From Alphaproteobacteria bacterium (GTDB lineage Bacteria; Pseudomonadota; Alphaproteobacteria; TMED109), in NCBI GenBank assembly GCA_021296265.1, contig JAGWAT010000019.1, positions 960 through 50,727 on the forward strand: a stretch of DNA of 49,768 nt. The letters run 5' to 3'. Made by a program: the position numbers and the translations under genes. Below are positions 8,205 to 16,229 of this stretch, piece after piece; the stretch's first letter is position 1; each line of letters opens with the position of its first letter. The notes beneath the pieces were generated by a model. The model saw nothing but the letters and a program-made list of their open reading frames with translations. It made no database searches and was not told the DNA's origin.

Positions 8205-10688
8205 ATGGTCCCGGTGGATAGGTACGTCGACGGAGCCTGGCTCCGAGTGGTGCTCGGGCCGACCAATACCGGCAAGACGCACCTCGCGGTCGAACGCATG
8301 CTTGGCCACGCCAGCGGGCTGATCGGATGTCCGCTTCGCCTGCTTGCGCGCGAGATCTACGACCGCATCGTCCGGGTGCGCGGCCGCGATGCCGCGGCCC
8401 TGATTACCGGAGAGGAGCGGATCGTGCCGCGGGGCGCGCGTTACTACGCGGCGACGACGGAGGCCATTCCCAGCGACCTTGACGTCGAGTTCCTGGCCGT
8501 GGACGAGATCCAGCTGGCCGCGGACCCTGAACGCGGGCACGTATTCACGGACCGCCTGCTCCATGCGCGCGGACGGGCGGAAACCATGTTTCTCGGCTCC
8601 GCCACGGTTCGACCGATCCTCCGGCGGATCCTGCCCGGCGCGGACATCGAGGAGCGGCCGCGGTTCTCGACGCTGCGCTGGAGCGGCGAGCGCAAGCTGA
8701 CCCGCTTGCCCCGGCGCACCGCCGTTGTCGCCTTTTCCGCCCATGAGGTCTACGGACTTGCCGAGCAGATGCGTCGTCGGCACGGCGGTGCAGCCGTGGT
8801 CCTCGGCGCCCTGAGCCCGCGTACCCGCAATGCGCAGGTGGCGCTCTACGAGGCCGGCGAGGTGGATCACCTGGTGGCCACCGATGCAATCGGGATGGGG
8901 CTGAACATGGATATCGCCCACGTGGCGTTTGCCGGCCGCAGGAAGTTCGACGGGCGGGAACACCGCGACCTGCTGCCGGCCGAACTCGGCCAAATCGCCG
9001 GCCGCGCCGGTCGGCATCTCCAGGACGGCACGTTCGGGACGACCGCGGGATGCCAGCCGTTCGACGCCGCCCTGGTCGAGGCGCTGGAAGAGCACCGGTT
9101 CGACCCCGTCCGGCGCCTCATGTGGCGGAACCGTGACCTCGACTACGCCTCGATCCGGGCGTTGCAGCGGAGCCTGGAAGCGCCCCCGCCCGATCCGCTC
9201 TTCATGCGTGTGCGGGAGGTCGACGACGAGCGCTCGCTCAAGGTGCTGGCCCGGAATCCGGCCGTGGCGGCCCGTGCCGCGAGCCCGGCCAGGATCCGCG
9301 CACTCTGGGACGTCGCCTCGATCCCGGACTTTCGCAGGAACCTGGATGACAGCCACACGGCCCTGCTGGCCGAGATCTTCCTTCGGTTGACAGACGGGAA
9401 CGGTACGCTGCCCTCGGCCTGGACCCACCCGCAGGTCGCCGCCCTCGACCGGGTGGATGGCAGCCTCGACCTGCTGGTTGCGCGCCTCGACCATGTCCGC
9501 GTCTGGCGCTACGTCGCGCACCGGGAGCACTGGGTCGAGGACGCCGGCGGTCTCCGGAAGCACACTCGGGATGTCGAGGATCGGCTCTCGGACGCGCTGC
9601 ACGCGGCGCTGACCCGAAGGTTCGTCGATCGCCGGATGGCCACATTGATGCGGCGGCTCCAGGATTCCGGCGAGCTCGTGGGGGCGGTCCGCAAGGACGG
9701 CGAGGTGGTGGTCGAGGGGCAGTACGTCGGGACGCTCGCCGGGTTCCGGTTCACGCCCGACGCCGGCCGGGAGGAATGGGACGCCCGCCCCGTCCGGACG
9801 GCGGCTCGAAGGGCCCTGGCGGTCGAGGTGAAGACCCGCGCCGAACAGCTGACGACCGCGACCGATGATGCTTTCCGGCTCACTGCGGACGGGTCCCTGG
9901 CATGGGATGGGGCGCCGGTCGCGAAGCTCCGCCGCGGCCAGTCCTGGTGGCGGCCCGGACTGATCCTGGATGCCGATGACCTGCTCGACGGAACGGTGCG
10001 CAGGCGGGTCGAGCAGCGGCTCCGGGAGTGGCTCCGCGGGCATATCGACGGGTCCTTGCCGCCGCTGGTCGCGCTCGCCGAGCCTTCGCTGCCGCCGGCG
10101 GTGCGGGGGTTGGCGTGGCGACTCCGGGAGGAAGCCGGCCTGCTGGCCCGTCGCGAGGTACAGGCGGTGCTCGTCACGCTGACGGCCGCCGATCGCGCCT
10201 GCCTCCGTCGCATCGGCATTCGGGTGGGCCAGGAATGCCTGGACGTTCCGGCCCTCCGGCGAGGCGAAGGCGGCACGCTCGTGTGGATGCTCAAGGCGCT
10301 CGGCGTCGACGGCGCCGGGATGCCGCCGGATCAGCCCTGGTGCGATGCGACCGCCCGCCCGCCCGCCCTCTGGTCCGCAGCCGGCTACGTGGTGGTCGGC
10401 CCGGCGGCCGGTCGCGCGGAGGTCGTGGAGAAGCTGGCGGGCCGGCTGGCGCGCCGCGCCCGGAGCGGTTCGTTCGCCTTCGACCCGCTGGCGGAAACCG
10501 GGCTGCCCGAGGCGCTGGCGTCGCAGCTGATGACGGGCCTGGGATATCAGCGGGCCGGGGTCCAGGAAGGGCAGACCCTTTGGGCACGGCGGCGCAACGG
10601 CAAGCGGCACCGGAAGGCCCGACCTCCCAAGGTGTCGCCGGACCGGCCCTTCGCGGCCCTTGCCGAACTCAGGGCCACGGCCCGCTGA
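8205..10688 (+). CDS. SUV3-type DExH RNA helicase
   Basis: 827 residues. The helicase core is at the N terminus: Walker A GPTNTGKT (18-25), DEIQ (100-103), SAT (132-134) and QIAGRAGR motif VI (263-270), with TDAIGMGLNMD as motif V. These are the hallmark motifs of the mitochondrial SUV3 family, shared by alphaproteobacterial homologues. The ~550-residue C-terminal part carries a charged helical region and a basic tail (RRRNGKRHRKARPPK). The family unwinds RNA, in mitochondria with PNPase; a similar RNA-turnover role here is inference. The chosen ATG lacks a strong ribosome site. A shared stem-loop separates its end from the FAH-family gene. Confidence 0.88.
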   Translation: MVPVDRYVDGAWLRVVLGPTNTGKTHLAVERMLGHASGLIGCPLRLLAREIYDRIVRVRGRDAAALITGEERIVPRGARYYAATTEAIPSDLDVEFLAVDEIQLAADPERGHVFTDRLLHARGRAETMFLGSATVRPILRRILPGADIEERPRFSTLRWSGERKLTRLPRRTAVVAFSAHEVYGLAEQMRRRHGGAAVVLGALSPRTRNAQVALYEAGEVDHLVATDAIGMGLNMDIAHVAFAGRRKFDGREHRDLLPAELGQIAGRAGRHLQDGTFGTTAGCQPFDAALVEALEEHRFDPVRRLMWRNRDLDYASIRALQRSLEAPPPDPLFMRVREVDDERSLKVLARNPAVAARAASPARIRALWDVASIPDFRRNLDDSHTALLAEIFLRLTDGNGTLPSAWTHPQVAALDRVDGSLDLLVARLDHVRVWRYVAHREHWVEDAGGLRKHTRDVEDRLSDALHAALTRRFVDRRMATLMRRLQDSGELVGAVRKDGEVVVEGQYVGTLAGFRFTPDAGREEWDARPVRTAARRALAVEVKTRAEQLTTATDDAFRLTADGSLAWDGAPVAKLRRGQSWWRPGLILDADDLLDGTVRRRVEQRLREWLRGHIDGSLPPLVALAEPSLPPAVRGLAWRLREEAGLLARREVQAVLVTLTAADRACLRRIGIRVGQECLDVPALRRGEGGTLVWMLKALGVDGAGMPPDQPWCDATARPPALWSAAGYVVVGPAAGRAEVVEKLAGRLARRARSGSFAFDPLAETGLPEALASQLMTGLGYQRAGVQEGQTLWARRRNGKRHRKARPPKVSPDRPFAALAELRATAR

Positions 10689-10721
10689 CGGTGGTGCCGC
10701 GCCCGGTTTCCGGGCCGTGGC
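10674..10721. terminator. Bidirectional stem-loop between convergent genes
   Basis: A perfect 10-bp inverted repeat, GCCACGGCCC (10674-10683) with GGGCCGTGGC (10712-10721). It brackets the helicase stop and abuts the FAH-family stop. An inner CCCGG-TTT-CCGGG hairpin overlaps the right arm. There is no T-run. Placement between convergent ends suggests a shared terminator. Confidence 0.5.
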
Positions 10722-11894
10722 TTACGCCTGCAGGAGTCCCCGGGCCGTGAGGTTCGCCATCAGCGCGCGGGCGCCGAACGTCCAGGGTGGGCACTCGTTT
10801 GTCGGCAGAACCCGGTTGATCAGCCCGCCGAACCGCGGCGAACGGATCCTGACGACGTCGTGCGCGTGGTGCGTGAAGCCGGACCCGGGCGTGCCGCGGT
10901 CCTGGGTCGGCGCGAACATCGTGCCGAGAAACAGGGCCGCGCCGTCGGGAAACGGGTGATGGCGGTTTACGAGCTGACCGGCCAGATCGGCCGGGGTGCG
11001 CGAGATCAGTGTCATGGAGATGGTGTCGTCCAGCCGGAAGCCGTCCGTGCCGTCAACTTCCAGCCGGACCTCAGCGGCGCCCGCGTCGTCGAGCCCGAAG
11101 CTCCCGTCGAAGAGCCGGATGAACGGCCCGATCGCGCAGCTCGCGTTGTTGTCCTTGGCGCGCCCGAGCAGCAGGGCAGACCGTCCCTCGAAATCCCGCA
11201 GGTTGACGTCGTTGCCAAGCGTGGCGCCCTGGATCCTCCCGCTGGCGGCGATGACCAGTACCACTTCCGGTTCGGGGTTGTTCCACGCCGAGTCGGGATG
11301 GACGCCAATGTCCGCGCCGGTGCCGACCGCCGCCATCGGCTGAGCCTTGGTGAAGAGTTCCGCGTCGGGGCCCAGCCCGACCTCCAGGTATGGCGACCAG
11401 AGATCACGCGCGCTCAGGTGCTGCTTGAGTTCGGCGGCCTCCGGGCTACCGGGCCGGACTTCGGCGATGCTGGAACCGAGGATGTCGGTCATCTCGGCGC
11501 GCGCGGTCTCGGCCCTGGACGGGTCACCCCGCGCGTGTTCCTCGATGACTCGTTCCAGCATGCTCCGGACGAAGGTCACGCCGGATGCCTTGATCGCCTG
11601 CAGGTCGACGGGAGCCAGCAGCCTGGGCCTGTCGTCGCGTCCCGACGCGGTGGCCGCGAGGCATTCCGCAAGATCGGCGACGCGCTCGCCGGAGGCGGCG
11701 CGGATCGCCCCTGCCGGGTCCGGTTCTTCGATCAGGTCGCGCACGGTGGCCCAGCTGCTGGTCACGTCGATCACGCCGTCCGGGTCCAGGCGCACCACAC
11801 TGGGTCCCGCGACATCGGGTCGCCAGACGCGCCCGACAAACGTCCCGTGCTCGAAGTCCTCCGGGAGCACTTCGTCGGCGGTGAAGAGCGCCAT
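10722..11894 (-). CDS. Fumarylacetoacetate hydrolase (FAH) family protein
   Basis: 390 residues. The C-terminal FAH domain shows the metal-binding acidic pattern around NNPEPEVVLVI, followed by GNDVNLRDFEGRSALLLGRAKDN, and the family signature LFLGTMFAPTQDRG. The long N-terminal domain with LLAPVDLQAIKASGVTFVRSMLERVI places it with large FAH proteins such as 2-keto-3-deoxy sugar acid dehydratases rather than true fumarylacetoacetase. It cleaves or dehydrates a 2-keto acid; the substrate is unknown. Its ATG shares one base with the msrA stop (TGATG), so translation is coupled to msrA. Confidence 0.8.
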   Translation of the reverse strand: MALFTADEVLPEDFEHGTFVGRVWRPDVAGPSVVRLDPDGVIDVTSSWATVRDLIEEPDPAGAIRAASGERVADLAECLAATASGRDDRPRLLAPVDLQAIKASGVTFVRSMLERVIEEHARGDPSRAETARAEMTDILGSSIAEVRPGSPEAAELKQHLSARDLWSPYLEVGLGPDAELFTKAQPMAAVGTGADIGVHPDSAWNNPEPEVVLVIAASGRIQGATLGNDVNLRDFEGRSALLLGRAKDNNASCAIGPFIRLFDGSFGLDDAGAAEVRLEVDGTDGFRLDDTISMTLISRTPADLAGQLVNRHHPFPDGAALFLGTMFAPTQDRGTPGSGFTHHAHDVVRIRSPRFGGLINRVLPTNECPPWTFGARALMANLTARGLLQA

Positions 11895-12358
11895 CAGATT
11901 CTCGTCCCGCGACGCTTTTCCTCGTACTGCTGGTGATAGTCCTCGGCCAGCCAGAAGTGTCCCGCGTCGTCAATGCCGGTGGTCACCGGGCGGGCAAACC
12001 GACCCTCCCGCACGACCCGCTCCCGCGACGCACTGGCGAGCAAAGTCTGGCCGAAGTCGACCGGAAAGAGCATGGAACGGTACTGGTTACCGATGTCCGG
12101 GCCCTGCCGGTCGCCCTGCGTCGGGTCGTGGACTTTCCAGAATGTTTCCAGTAGGTCCTCGTAGCCGACGGTGTCGGGATCGAATTCCACGCGGACGGTC
12201 TCGGCATGCCCGGTCGCGCCCGTGCAAACATCCTCGTACGCGGGATTGGCCTGCGTGCCGCCCATGTATCCCACGGAGGTTGAGCGCACCCCATCGACTT
12301 TCCGGAAGGCGGATTCGACTCCCCAAAAGCATCCTGCAGCAAAGTATGCAATGGCCAT
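11894..12358 (-). CDS. msrA: Peptide-methionine (S)-S-oxide reductase MsrA
   Basis: 154 residues. The catalytic motif GCFWGVE puts the sulfenic-acid-forming Cys at residue 10. YMGGTQANPAYEDVCTGATGHAE and EDYHQQYEEK are family signatures. It repairs methionine sulfoxide using thioredoxin. The start at MAIAYFAAG has AAGGAG seven to nine nt upstream; the longer frame to 12406 has a poorer ribosome site. The C terminus is short and has no tail cysteines, so it is a one- or two-Cys MsrA rather than the three-Cys E. coli type. It is translationally coupled to the FAH-family gene. Confidence 0.92.
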   Translation of the reverse strand: MAIAYFAAGCFWGVESAFRKVDGVRSTSVGYMGGTQANPAYEDVCTGATGHAETVRVEFDPDTVGYEDLLETFWKVHDPTQGDRQGPDIGNQYRSMLFPVDFGQTLLASASRERVVREGRFARPVTTGIDDAGHFWLAEDYHQQYEEKRRGTRI

Positions 12359-12512
12359 GGCTGTCTCCTTGTCCGCCATCCTTGCCCCCTGTCTGTGTTT
12401 CGTCAATTGCCCGACAACGGGAAGATGGTTTCATCCGGTTTGCGGCGCCTTGCCGGTTATGAAAGAGTCCATCCTGATCCGGAACGGGATCGCACCACTA
12501 GGAGACGTAACC

Positions 12513-14498
12513 ATGGACTCCATTGCGCAGGCGCTGGCAAGCCCAAAAATGATTTGGCTTGCCATCTTCGTCGCTCTGTACTGGGGATACTGCATCTTCT
12601 GGGGAATCAAGGGCGCGATAGCGTCCCGTACCGCGACCGATTACTTCATCGCCGGGCGGCGGATTTCCATCATGGTCTTCGTGCTCGCCGCCACCGCGAC
12701 GTCGTTCTCAGGCTGGACGTTCATGGGGCACCCGGGGCTGATCTACCGGGATGGATTCCCCTACGCCTACGCGTCGTTCTACGCCATCACGATCCCGTTT
12801 ACCGGCGTGCTGTTCCTGAAGCGCCAGTGGATGATCGGCAAGCGCTTCGGGTTCGTGACGCCCGGGGAGATGCTGTCCACCTACTTCCGCTCGGATGCGA
12901 TCCGCGTGCTGGTGGTCATCGTGGCGCTGGTGTTCTCGATTCCGTATCTCGGCGTGCAGCTGCGTGCGTCCGGTTTCCTGTTCAACGTCCTGACCGACGG
13001 GCTGCTCAACGTCGAGGTCGGCATGTGGCTGCTCTCACTGGTAGTGCTGATCTACGTGGCCTCGGGCGGGCTGCGCGCGGTGGCGTACGTCGACACCCTC
13101 CAATGCATTCTGCTGGCCGGCGGGATCGCGGTGATCGGCATCGTGACCCTTGCCTACGTGGGCGGTGTGGGCAATCTGGTGGAAGGCATTCAGGCGCTTG
13201 CCGAGCACGACACCAACCTGACGCCCGACGGCTACAGCCACTACGTGGCGATTCCGGGCGTGATCCAGTTCGTGGATGCCGGCCCGTCCGCTGTCGGCGG
13301 GGCCTGGACCGGCATCATGGTGCTCACGTACATGTTTGCCCTGATGGGCATCCAGGCGGCACCCGCCTTTACGATGTGGGCGTACTCGAATCGCGACCCG
13401 AAACCGTTCGCCCCGCAGCAGGTGTGGGCGTCCTCGTTCGGTATCGGCCTGATTCTCTTCACTTTCACTGCCATCCAGGGCATGGGCGGACATCTCCTGG
13501 GTGCTGACGCCGCGTTACTGGCGGCGGCCCCGGAAGCCGTGACCAACGTTATCGGCCCCGGGCTCGCGACCGGCGATCTCATGAGCGAGGCCGGTAAGCA
13601 GGGGATGCTGGTGCCGCAGCTCATCAATCTGCTGGAGGGGACCGCGCCATGGCTGCTGGCACTGCTGTCGGTGTGCGCGCTGGCCGCCATGCAGTCGACC
13701 GGCGCTGCCTACATGTCCACGGCCGGCGGAATGCTGACCCGCGACCTGATCAAGCATTACCTGATTCCGGACGCTGGCCACGCCGCCCAGAAGGCGTACG
13801 GCCGGATCGGTGTCGCGTTCATCGTGCTGGCGGCACTGGTGGTGGCGACCGTATCAAGCGACGCCCTCGTGCTGCTGGGCGGGCTCGCCGTGGCCTACGG
13901 CTTCCAGATGTGGCCGTCGCTGATCGCGGTGTGCTGGTGGCCGTGGCTGACCCGCGCCGGGGTGGTGTTCGGACTGATTGCCGGCTTGGTTGCCGTCACG
14001 CTGACCGAAAACCTCGGTCGGGACTGGTTCGGGATCGAAGCATGGGGCCGGTGGCCGCTGACCATCCACTCCGCCGGTTGGGGGATTCTCTTCAACCTCG
14101 GTATCGCCGTGATCGTGTCGTACTTCACGCAGGACGAGGCCGAGACGCGGCACCGGATGACGTACCACACGTTCCTGCGCGAGCACGCGGCGCTGCCGGA
14201 AGAGAAACGCTCTCTCGTGCCGGTCGCATGGATCATCACGCTGGCGTGGTTCTTCTTCGGGATCGGTCCGGGCGCCGTGATCGGCAACTGGATCTTCGGT
14301 GATCCGAACACTCCAAGCGAATGGATCTTCGGCATTCCTTCGATCTGGGCCTGGCAGATCCTGTTCTGGGCAATCGGCGTCTACATGATGTGGATGCTGG
14401 CGTACCGGATGGAACTTTCCACTGCGCCCAGGGTGGAGGTCCAGCCCATCACGGAGGACATCGGCGACCAGCCGGCAGCCGCCCGCGCGGCGCCATAG
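12513..14498 (+). CDS. Sodium:solute symporter (SSS family)
   Basis: 661 residues with about 13 hydrophobic helices. The N-terminal WLAIFVALYWGYCIFWGIKG, then DYFIAGRRIS, and SFSGWTFMGHPGLIYRDGF follow the pattern of the solute:sodium symporter family (acetate, proline, pantothenate and others). The long tail beyond TM13 ends in a polar EVQPITEDIGDQ region. The ATG at 12513 has AGGAG (TAGGAGACGTAACC) at good spacing, which excludes the 114-residue upstream extension. It is divergent from msrA. Two small membrane-protein genes follow and probably share the transcript. Substrate not deducible. Confidence 0.88.
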   Translation: MDSIAQALASPKMIWLAIFVALYWGYCIFWGIKGAIASRTATDYFIAGRRISIMVFVLAATATSFSGWTFMGHPGLIYRDGFPYAYASFYAITIPFTGVLFLKRQWMIGKRFGFVTPGEMLSTYFRSDAIRVLVVIVALVFSIPYLGVQLRASGFLFNVLTDGLLNVEVGMWLLSLVVLIYVASGGLRAVAYVDTLQCILLAGGIAVIGIVTLAYVGGVGNLVEGIQALAEHDTNLTPDGYSHYVAIPGVIQFVDAGPSAVGGAWTGIMVLTYMFALMGIQAAPAFTMWAYSNRDPKPFAPQQVWASSFGIGLILFTFTAIQGMGGHLLGADAALLAAAPEAVTNVIGPGLATGDLMSEAGKQGMLVPQLINLLEGTAPWLLALLSVCALAAMQSTGAAYMSTAGGMLTRDLIKHYLIPDAGHAAQKAYGRIGVAFIVLAALVVATVSSDALVLLGGLAVAYGFQMWPSLIAVCWWPWLTRAGVVFGLIAGLVAVTLTENLGRDWFGIEAWGRWPLTIHSAGWGILFNLGIAVIVSYFTQDEAETRHRMTYHTFLREHAALPEEKRSLVPVAWIITLAWFFFGIGPGAVIGNWIFGDPNTPSEWIFGIPSIWAWQILFWAIGVYMMWMLAYRMELSTAPRVEVQPITEDIGDQPAAARAAP

Positions 14499-14551
14499 GG
14501 TTGCGGCGGGGGTGCGGCTCGGGCGCGCCCCCGTCTCACGGGAGGCTCGGC

Positions 14552-14779
14552 GTGGTTTGGTTCGTGCTGACCACCGGACTGCTCGCTGTCGCACTGTGGA
14601 TACCGGTGTCCCGGCTCGTCTGGACCCTCAGTGTCCGTCGTCTTGAGCGGCGGAACAAACGCCGGCTGGACACCGCCGAGATCGAGGGCCAGAAACGTCG
14701 GGCCGGCGTCATCGCGTTCCTGGTCGTGGTGCCGTTCGCACTCCTCTTCAACTATTGGCTGCTGTCAACGCATGCGTGA
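14552..14779 (+). CDS. Small two-helix membrane protein downstream of symporter
   Basis: 75 residues from GTG 14552, with GGGAGG six to seven nt upstream. The N-terminal helix (WFVLTTGLLAVALWIPVSRL) and C-terminal helix (AGVIAFLVVVPFALLFNYWL) flank a highly basic linker rich in Arg (VRRLERRNKRRLD). The topology suggests both ends on one side and a cytoplasmic basic loop. No family recognised. It lies 53 nt after the symporter and overlaps the next gene by 8 nt, so it is very likely co-expressed with both. Confidence 0.65.
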   Translation: MVWFVLTTGLLAVALWIPVSRLVWTLSVRRLERRNKRRLDTAEIEGQKRRAGVIAFLVVVPFALLFNYWLLSTHA

Positions 14780-15353
14780 GCGCCGGTACCGGGTGCTTTC
14801 GTGGATCGCCATCGCGATGGCGGTGGTGACCGTTGGCTGGATGCTTGTGGAGTACCTTGATGTCGCCGGTCAGTATCCCGGCCGCATTGCCTATCGCGAG
14901 GGCAATCGCGCGTTTCTCGACGGGCGGTACGAGGAAGCGCTGGAGAAATATCGCGCTGCGCTCGCTTCGGACGAGCGAAACGTCTACGCGGCGGAAGGTA
15001 TCGCGCGCAGCCTGCAACGGCTTCAGCGGCAGGACGCGGCGCTCGCCGCCTTCGACGCCGCGCTCGCCATCGAACCCGAGTTCGCAGCCGGCATTGCCAA
15101 CCGAGGCATCCTGCTCGACACGATGGGCCGGCACGAGGACGCGCTCAAGGCGTACCAGGCGGCGCTGGTCCTCGATCCGGACCTATCGGACGGCATGCAC
15201 TGGATCGATCGTCTTCTCTACAACGTGCAGGTGCGCCCGCCGACCGTCGAAGACCGCATGCGCTATCTAGAGGAGCAGCTGGCACTGCCCGAACATCGTC
15301 GGGTGCTCGTCCGACCGCTGGAAGACCTGCTGCAGCGCCCGTACGAACGCTGA
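14772..15353 (+). CDS. Membrane-anchored TPR protein
   Basis: 193 residues. One N-terminal transmembrane helix (VLSWIAIAMAVVTVGWMLVEY) is followed by about three tetratricopeptide repeats: YREGNRAFLDGRYEEALEKY, YAAEGIARSLQRLQRQDAAL and NRGILLDTMGRHEDALKAY. TPRs are protein-interaction modules, here probably facing the periplasm. It overlaps the small membrane protein by 8 nt and appears to be the last gene of the symporter operon. A link to symporter function is only contextual. The start ATG 14772 sits just before the transmembrane helix. Confidence 0.75.
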   Translation: MRERRYRVLSWIAIAMAVVTVGWMLVEYLDVAGQYPGRIAYREGNRAFLDGRYEEALEKYRAALASDERNVYAAEGIARSLQRLQRQDAALAAFDAALAIEPEFAAGIANRGILLDTMGRHEDALKAYQAALVLDPDLSDGMHWIDRLLYNVQVRPPTVEDRMRYLEEQLALPEHRRVLVRPLEDLLQRPYER

Positions 15354-15376
15354 TGCCGCTGCGACCGGGCGCAGCT

Positions 15377-15559
15377 CTACCGGAAGACGGGGAGGTTCAG
15401 GATGTCGACGGCCAGCACCCTGAGCGCAAAGATGAGGGCGATGCAGCCAAAGAGGAGCCGCACCCAGTCGCGCTCGCCCTCCTCGTCCCGGAAGGTGATG
15501 CCGTGCCAGGCAATTGCCCCGGTGGCGGCGAGAAAGACCCAGTCGAGCAGGGCATCCAT
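15377..15559 (-). CDS. Small membrane protein
   Basis: 60 residues. Two hydrophobic stretches (LDWVFLAATGAIAWHGITF and LLFGCIALIFALRVLAVDIL) are separated by a charged segment RDEEGERDW. No family recognised. It ends 24 nt after the convergent TPR gene and lies just downstream of the 134-residue protein gene on the same strand (23 nt gap), which favours co-transcription. Confidence 0.5.
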   Translation of the reverse strand: MDALLDWVFLAATGAIAWHGITFRDEEGERDWVRLLFGCIALIFALRVLAVDILNLPVFR

Positions 15560-15582
15560 GGGGCGCTCGGACGGTTCGGGGC

Positions 15583-15987
15583 TCAGTAGCAGGGCGGGAA
15601 GAAGCAGCCCTCCGGCGGACTGCCGGCTGCGGCCAGTGCGATCACCAGCGCGACTGCTCCGAGGACCAGCCCCCCGGCAATGACCCCCTGGCGCGGCGTC
15701 GGCGCGGGGCCCGGAGGCGCCAGTCCCACCGCGATCTCGTGCGGCGACATGCCTTGTGTCAGCGTGCGCCGGGCGTAGTGCCGGACCCAGGCCGGCACGA
15801 CCTTGCGCAGCAGGTAGGCGGCGAACGCCCGGTCGACTGCGACGGGATCGGTGCCGCCGAACCAGTTTCGATAGGCCAGGGTGAAGACATCGTACTCCGG
15901 GATATCGAGATTCTGCGCGGCACGAAGTACGAGATCGAGGTCCCGGCTGTCGCGGATTCCGGGATGACCTGATCGCTTCCGATGCAT
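15583..15987 (-). CDS. Hypothetical protein with C-terminal transmembrane helix
   Basis: 134 residues from ATG 15987. The soluble N-terminal part has DLVLRAAQNLDIPEYDVFTLAYRNWFGG and AVDRAFAAYLLRKVVPAWVRHYARR, followed by a proline-rich linker and one transmembrane helix (VIAGGLVLGAVALVIALAAAG) ending in PPEGCFFPPCY. The composition and periodicity look genuinely coding. No known domain recognised. Tail-anchored topology, with the soluble domain in the cytoplasm, is likely. The ribosome site is weak. Confidence 0.55.
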   Translation of the reverse strand: MHRKRSGHPGIRDSRDLDLVLRAAQNLDIPEYDVFTLAYRNWFGGTDPVAVDRAFAAYLLRKVVPAWVRHYARRTLTQGMSPHEIAVGLAPPGPAPTPRQGVIAGGLVLGAVALVIALAAAGSPPEGCFFPPCY

Positions 15988-16229
15988 TGCGGAGTTTCCA
16001 CGACTGGAGATGATCCCCCAGAATACCCTGATGCGAATACTGCAGGTGGCCGCACGGCCGCCGGCGTGCCCGCGTCTCCGGCAGTGGCCGCCCGCGCGCT
16101 GGCCGCCGCGTGCAGAACCGCTGCCACGCGTGGCGGGGGATCGATGCAGGAACCGGCGGGGCGCGAAACGGGGCGCGAAATGGGCTATTTGGAGCGTGCA
16201 TGTTGCAGTGGCCTGGACCGGGGATGACG

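Noticed and set aside
8154..10610. 818-codon open frame antisense to the helicase
   Set aside because: The plus-strand frame has all helicase motifs in order; the antisense frame is Arg/Gly/Pro-rich without domains, a by-product of high GC.
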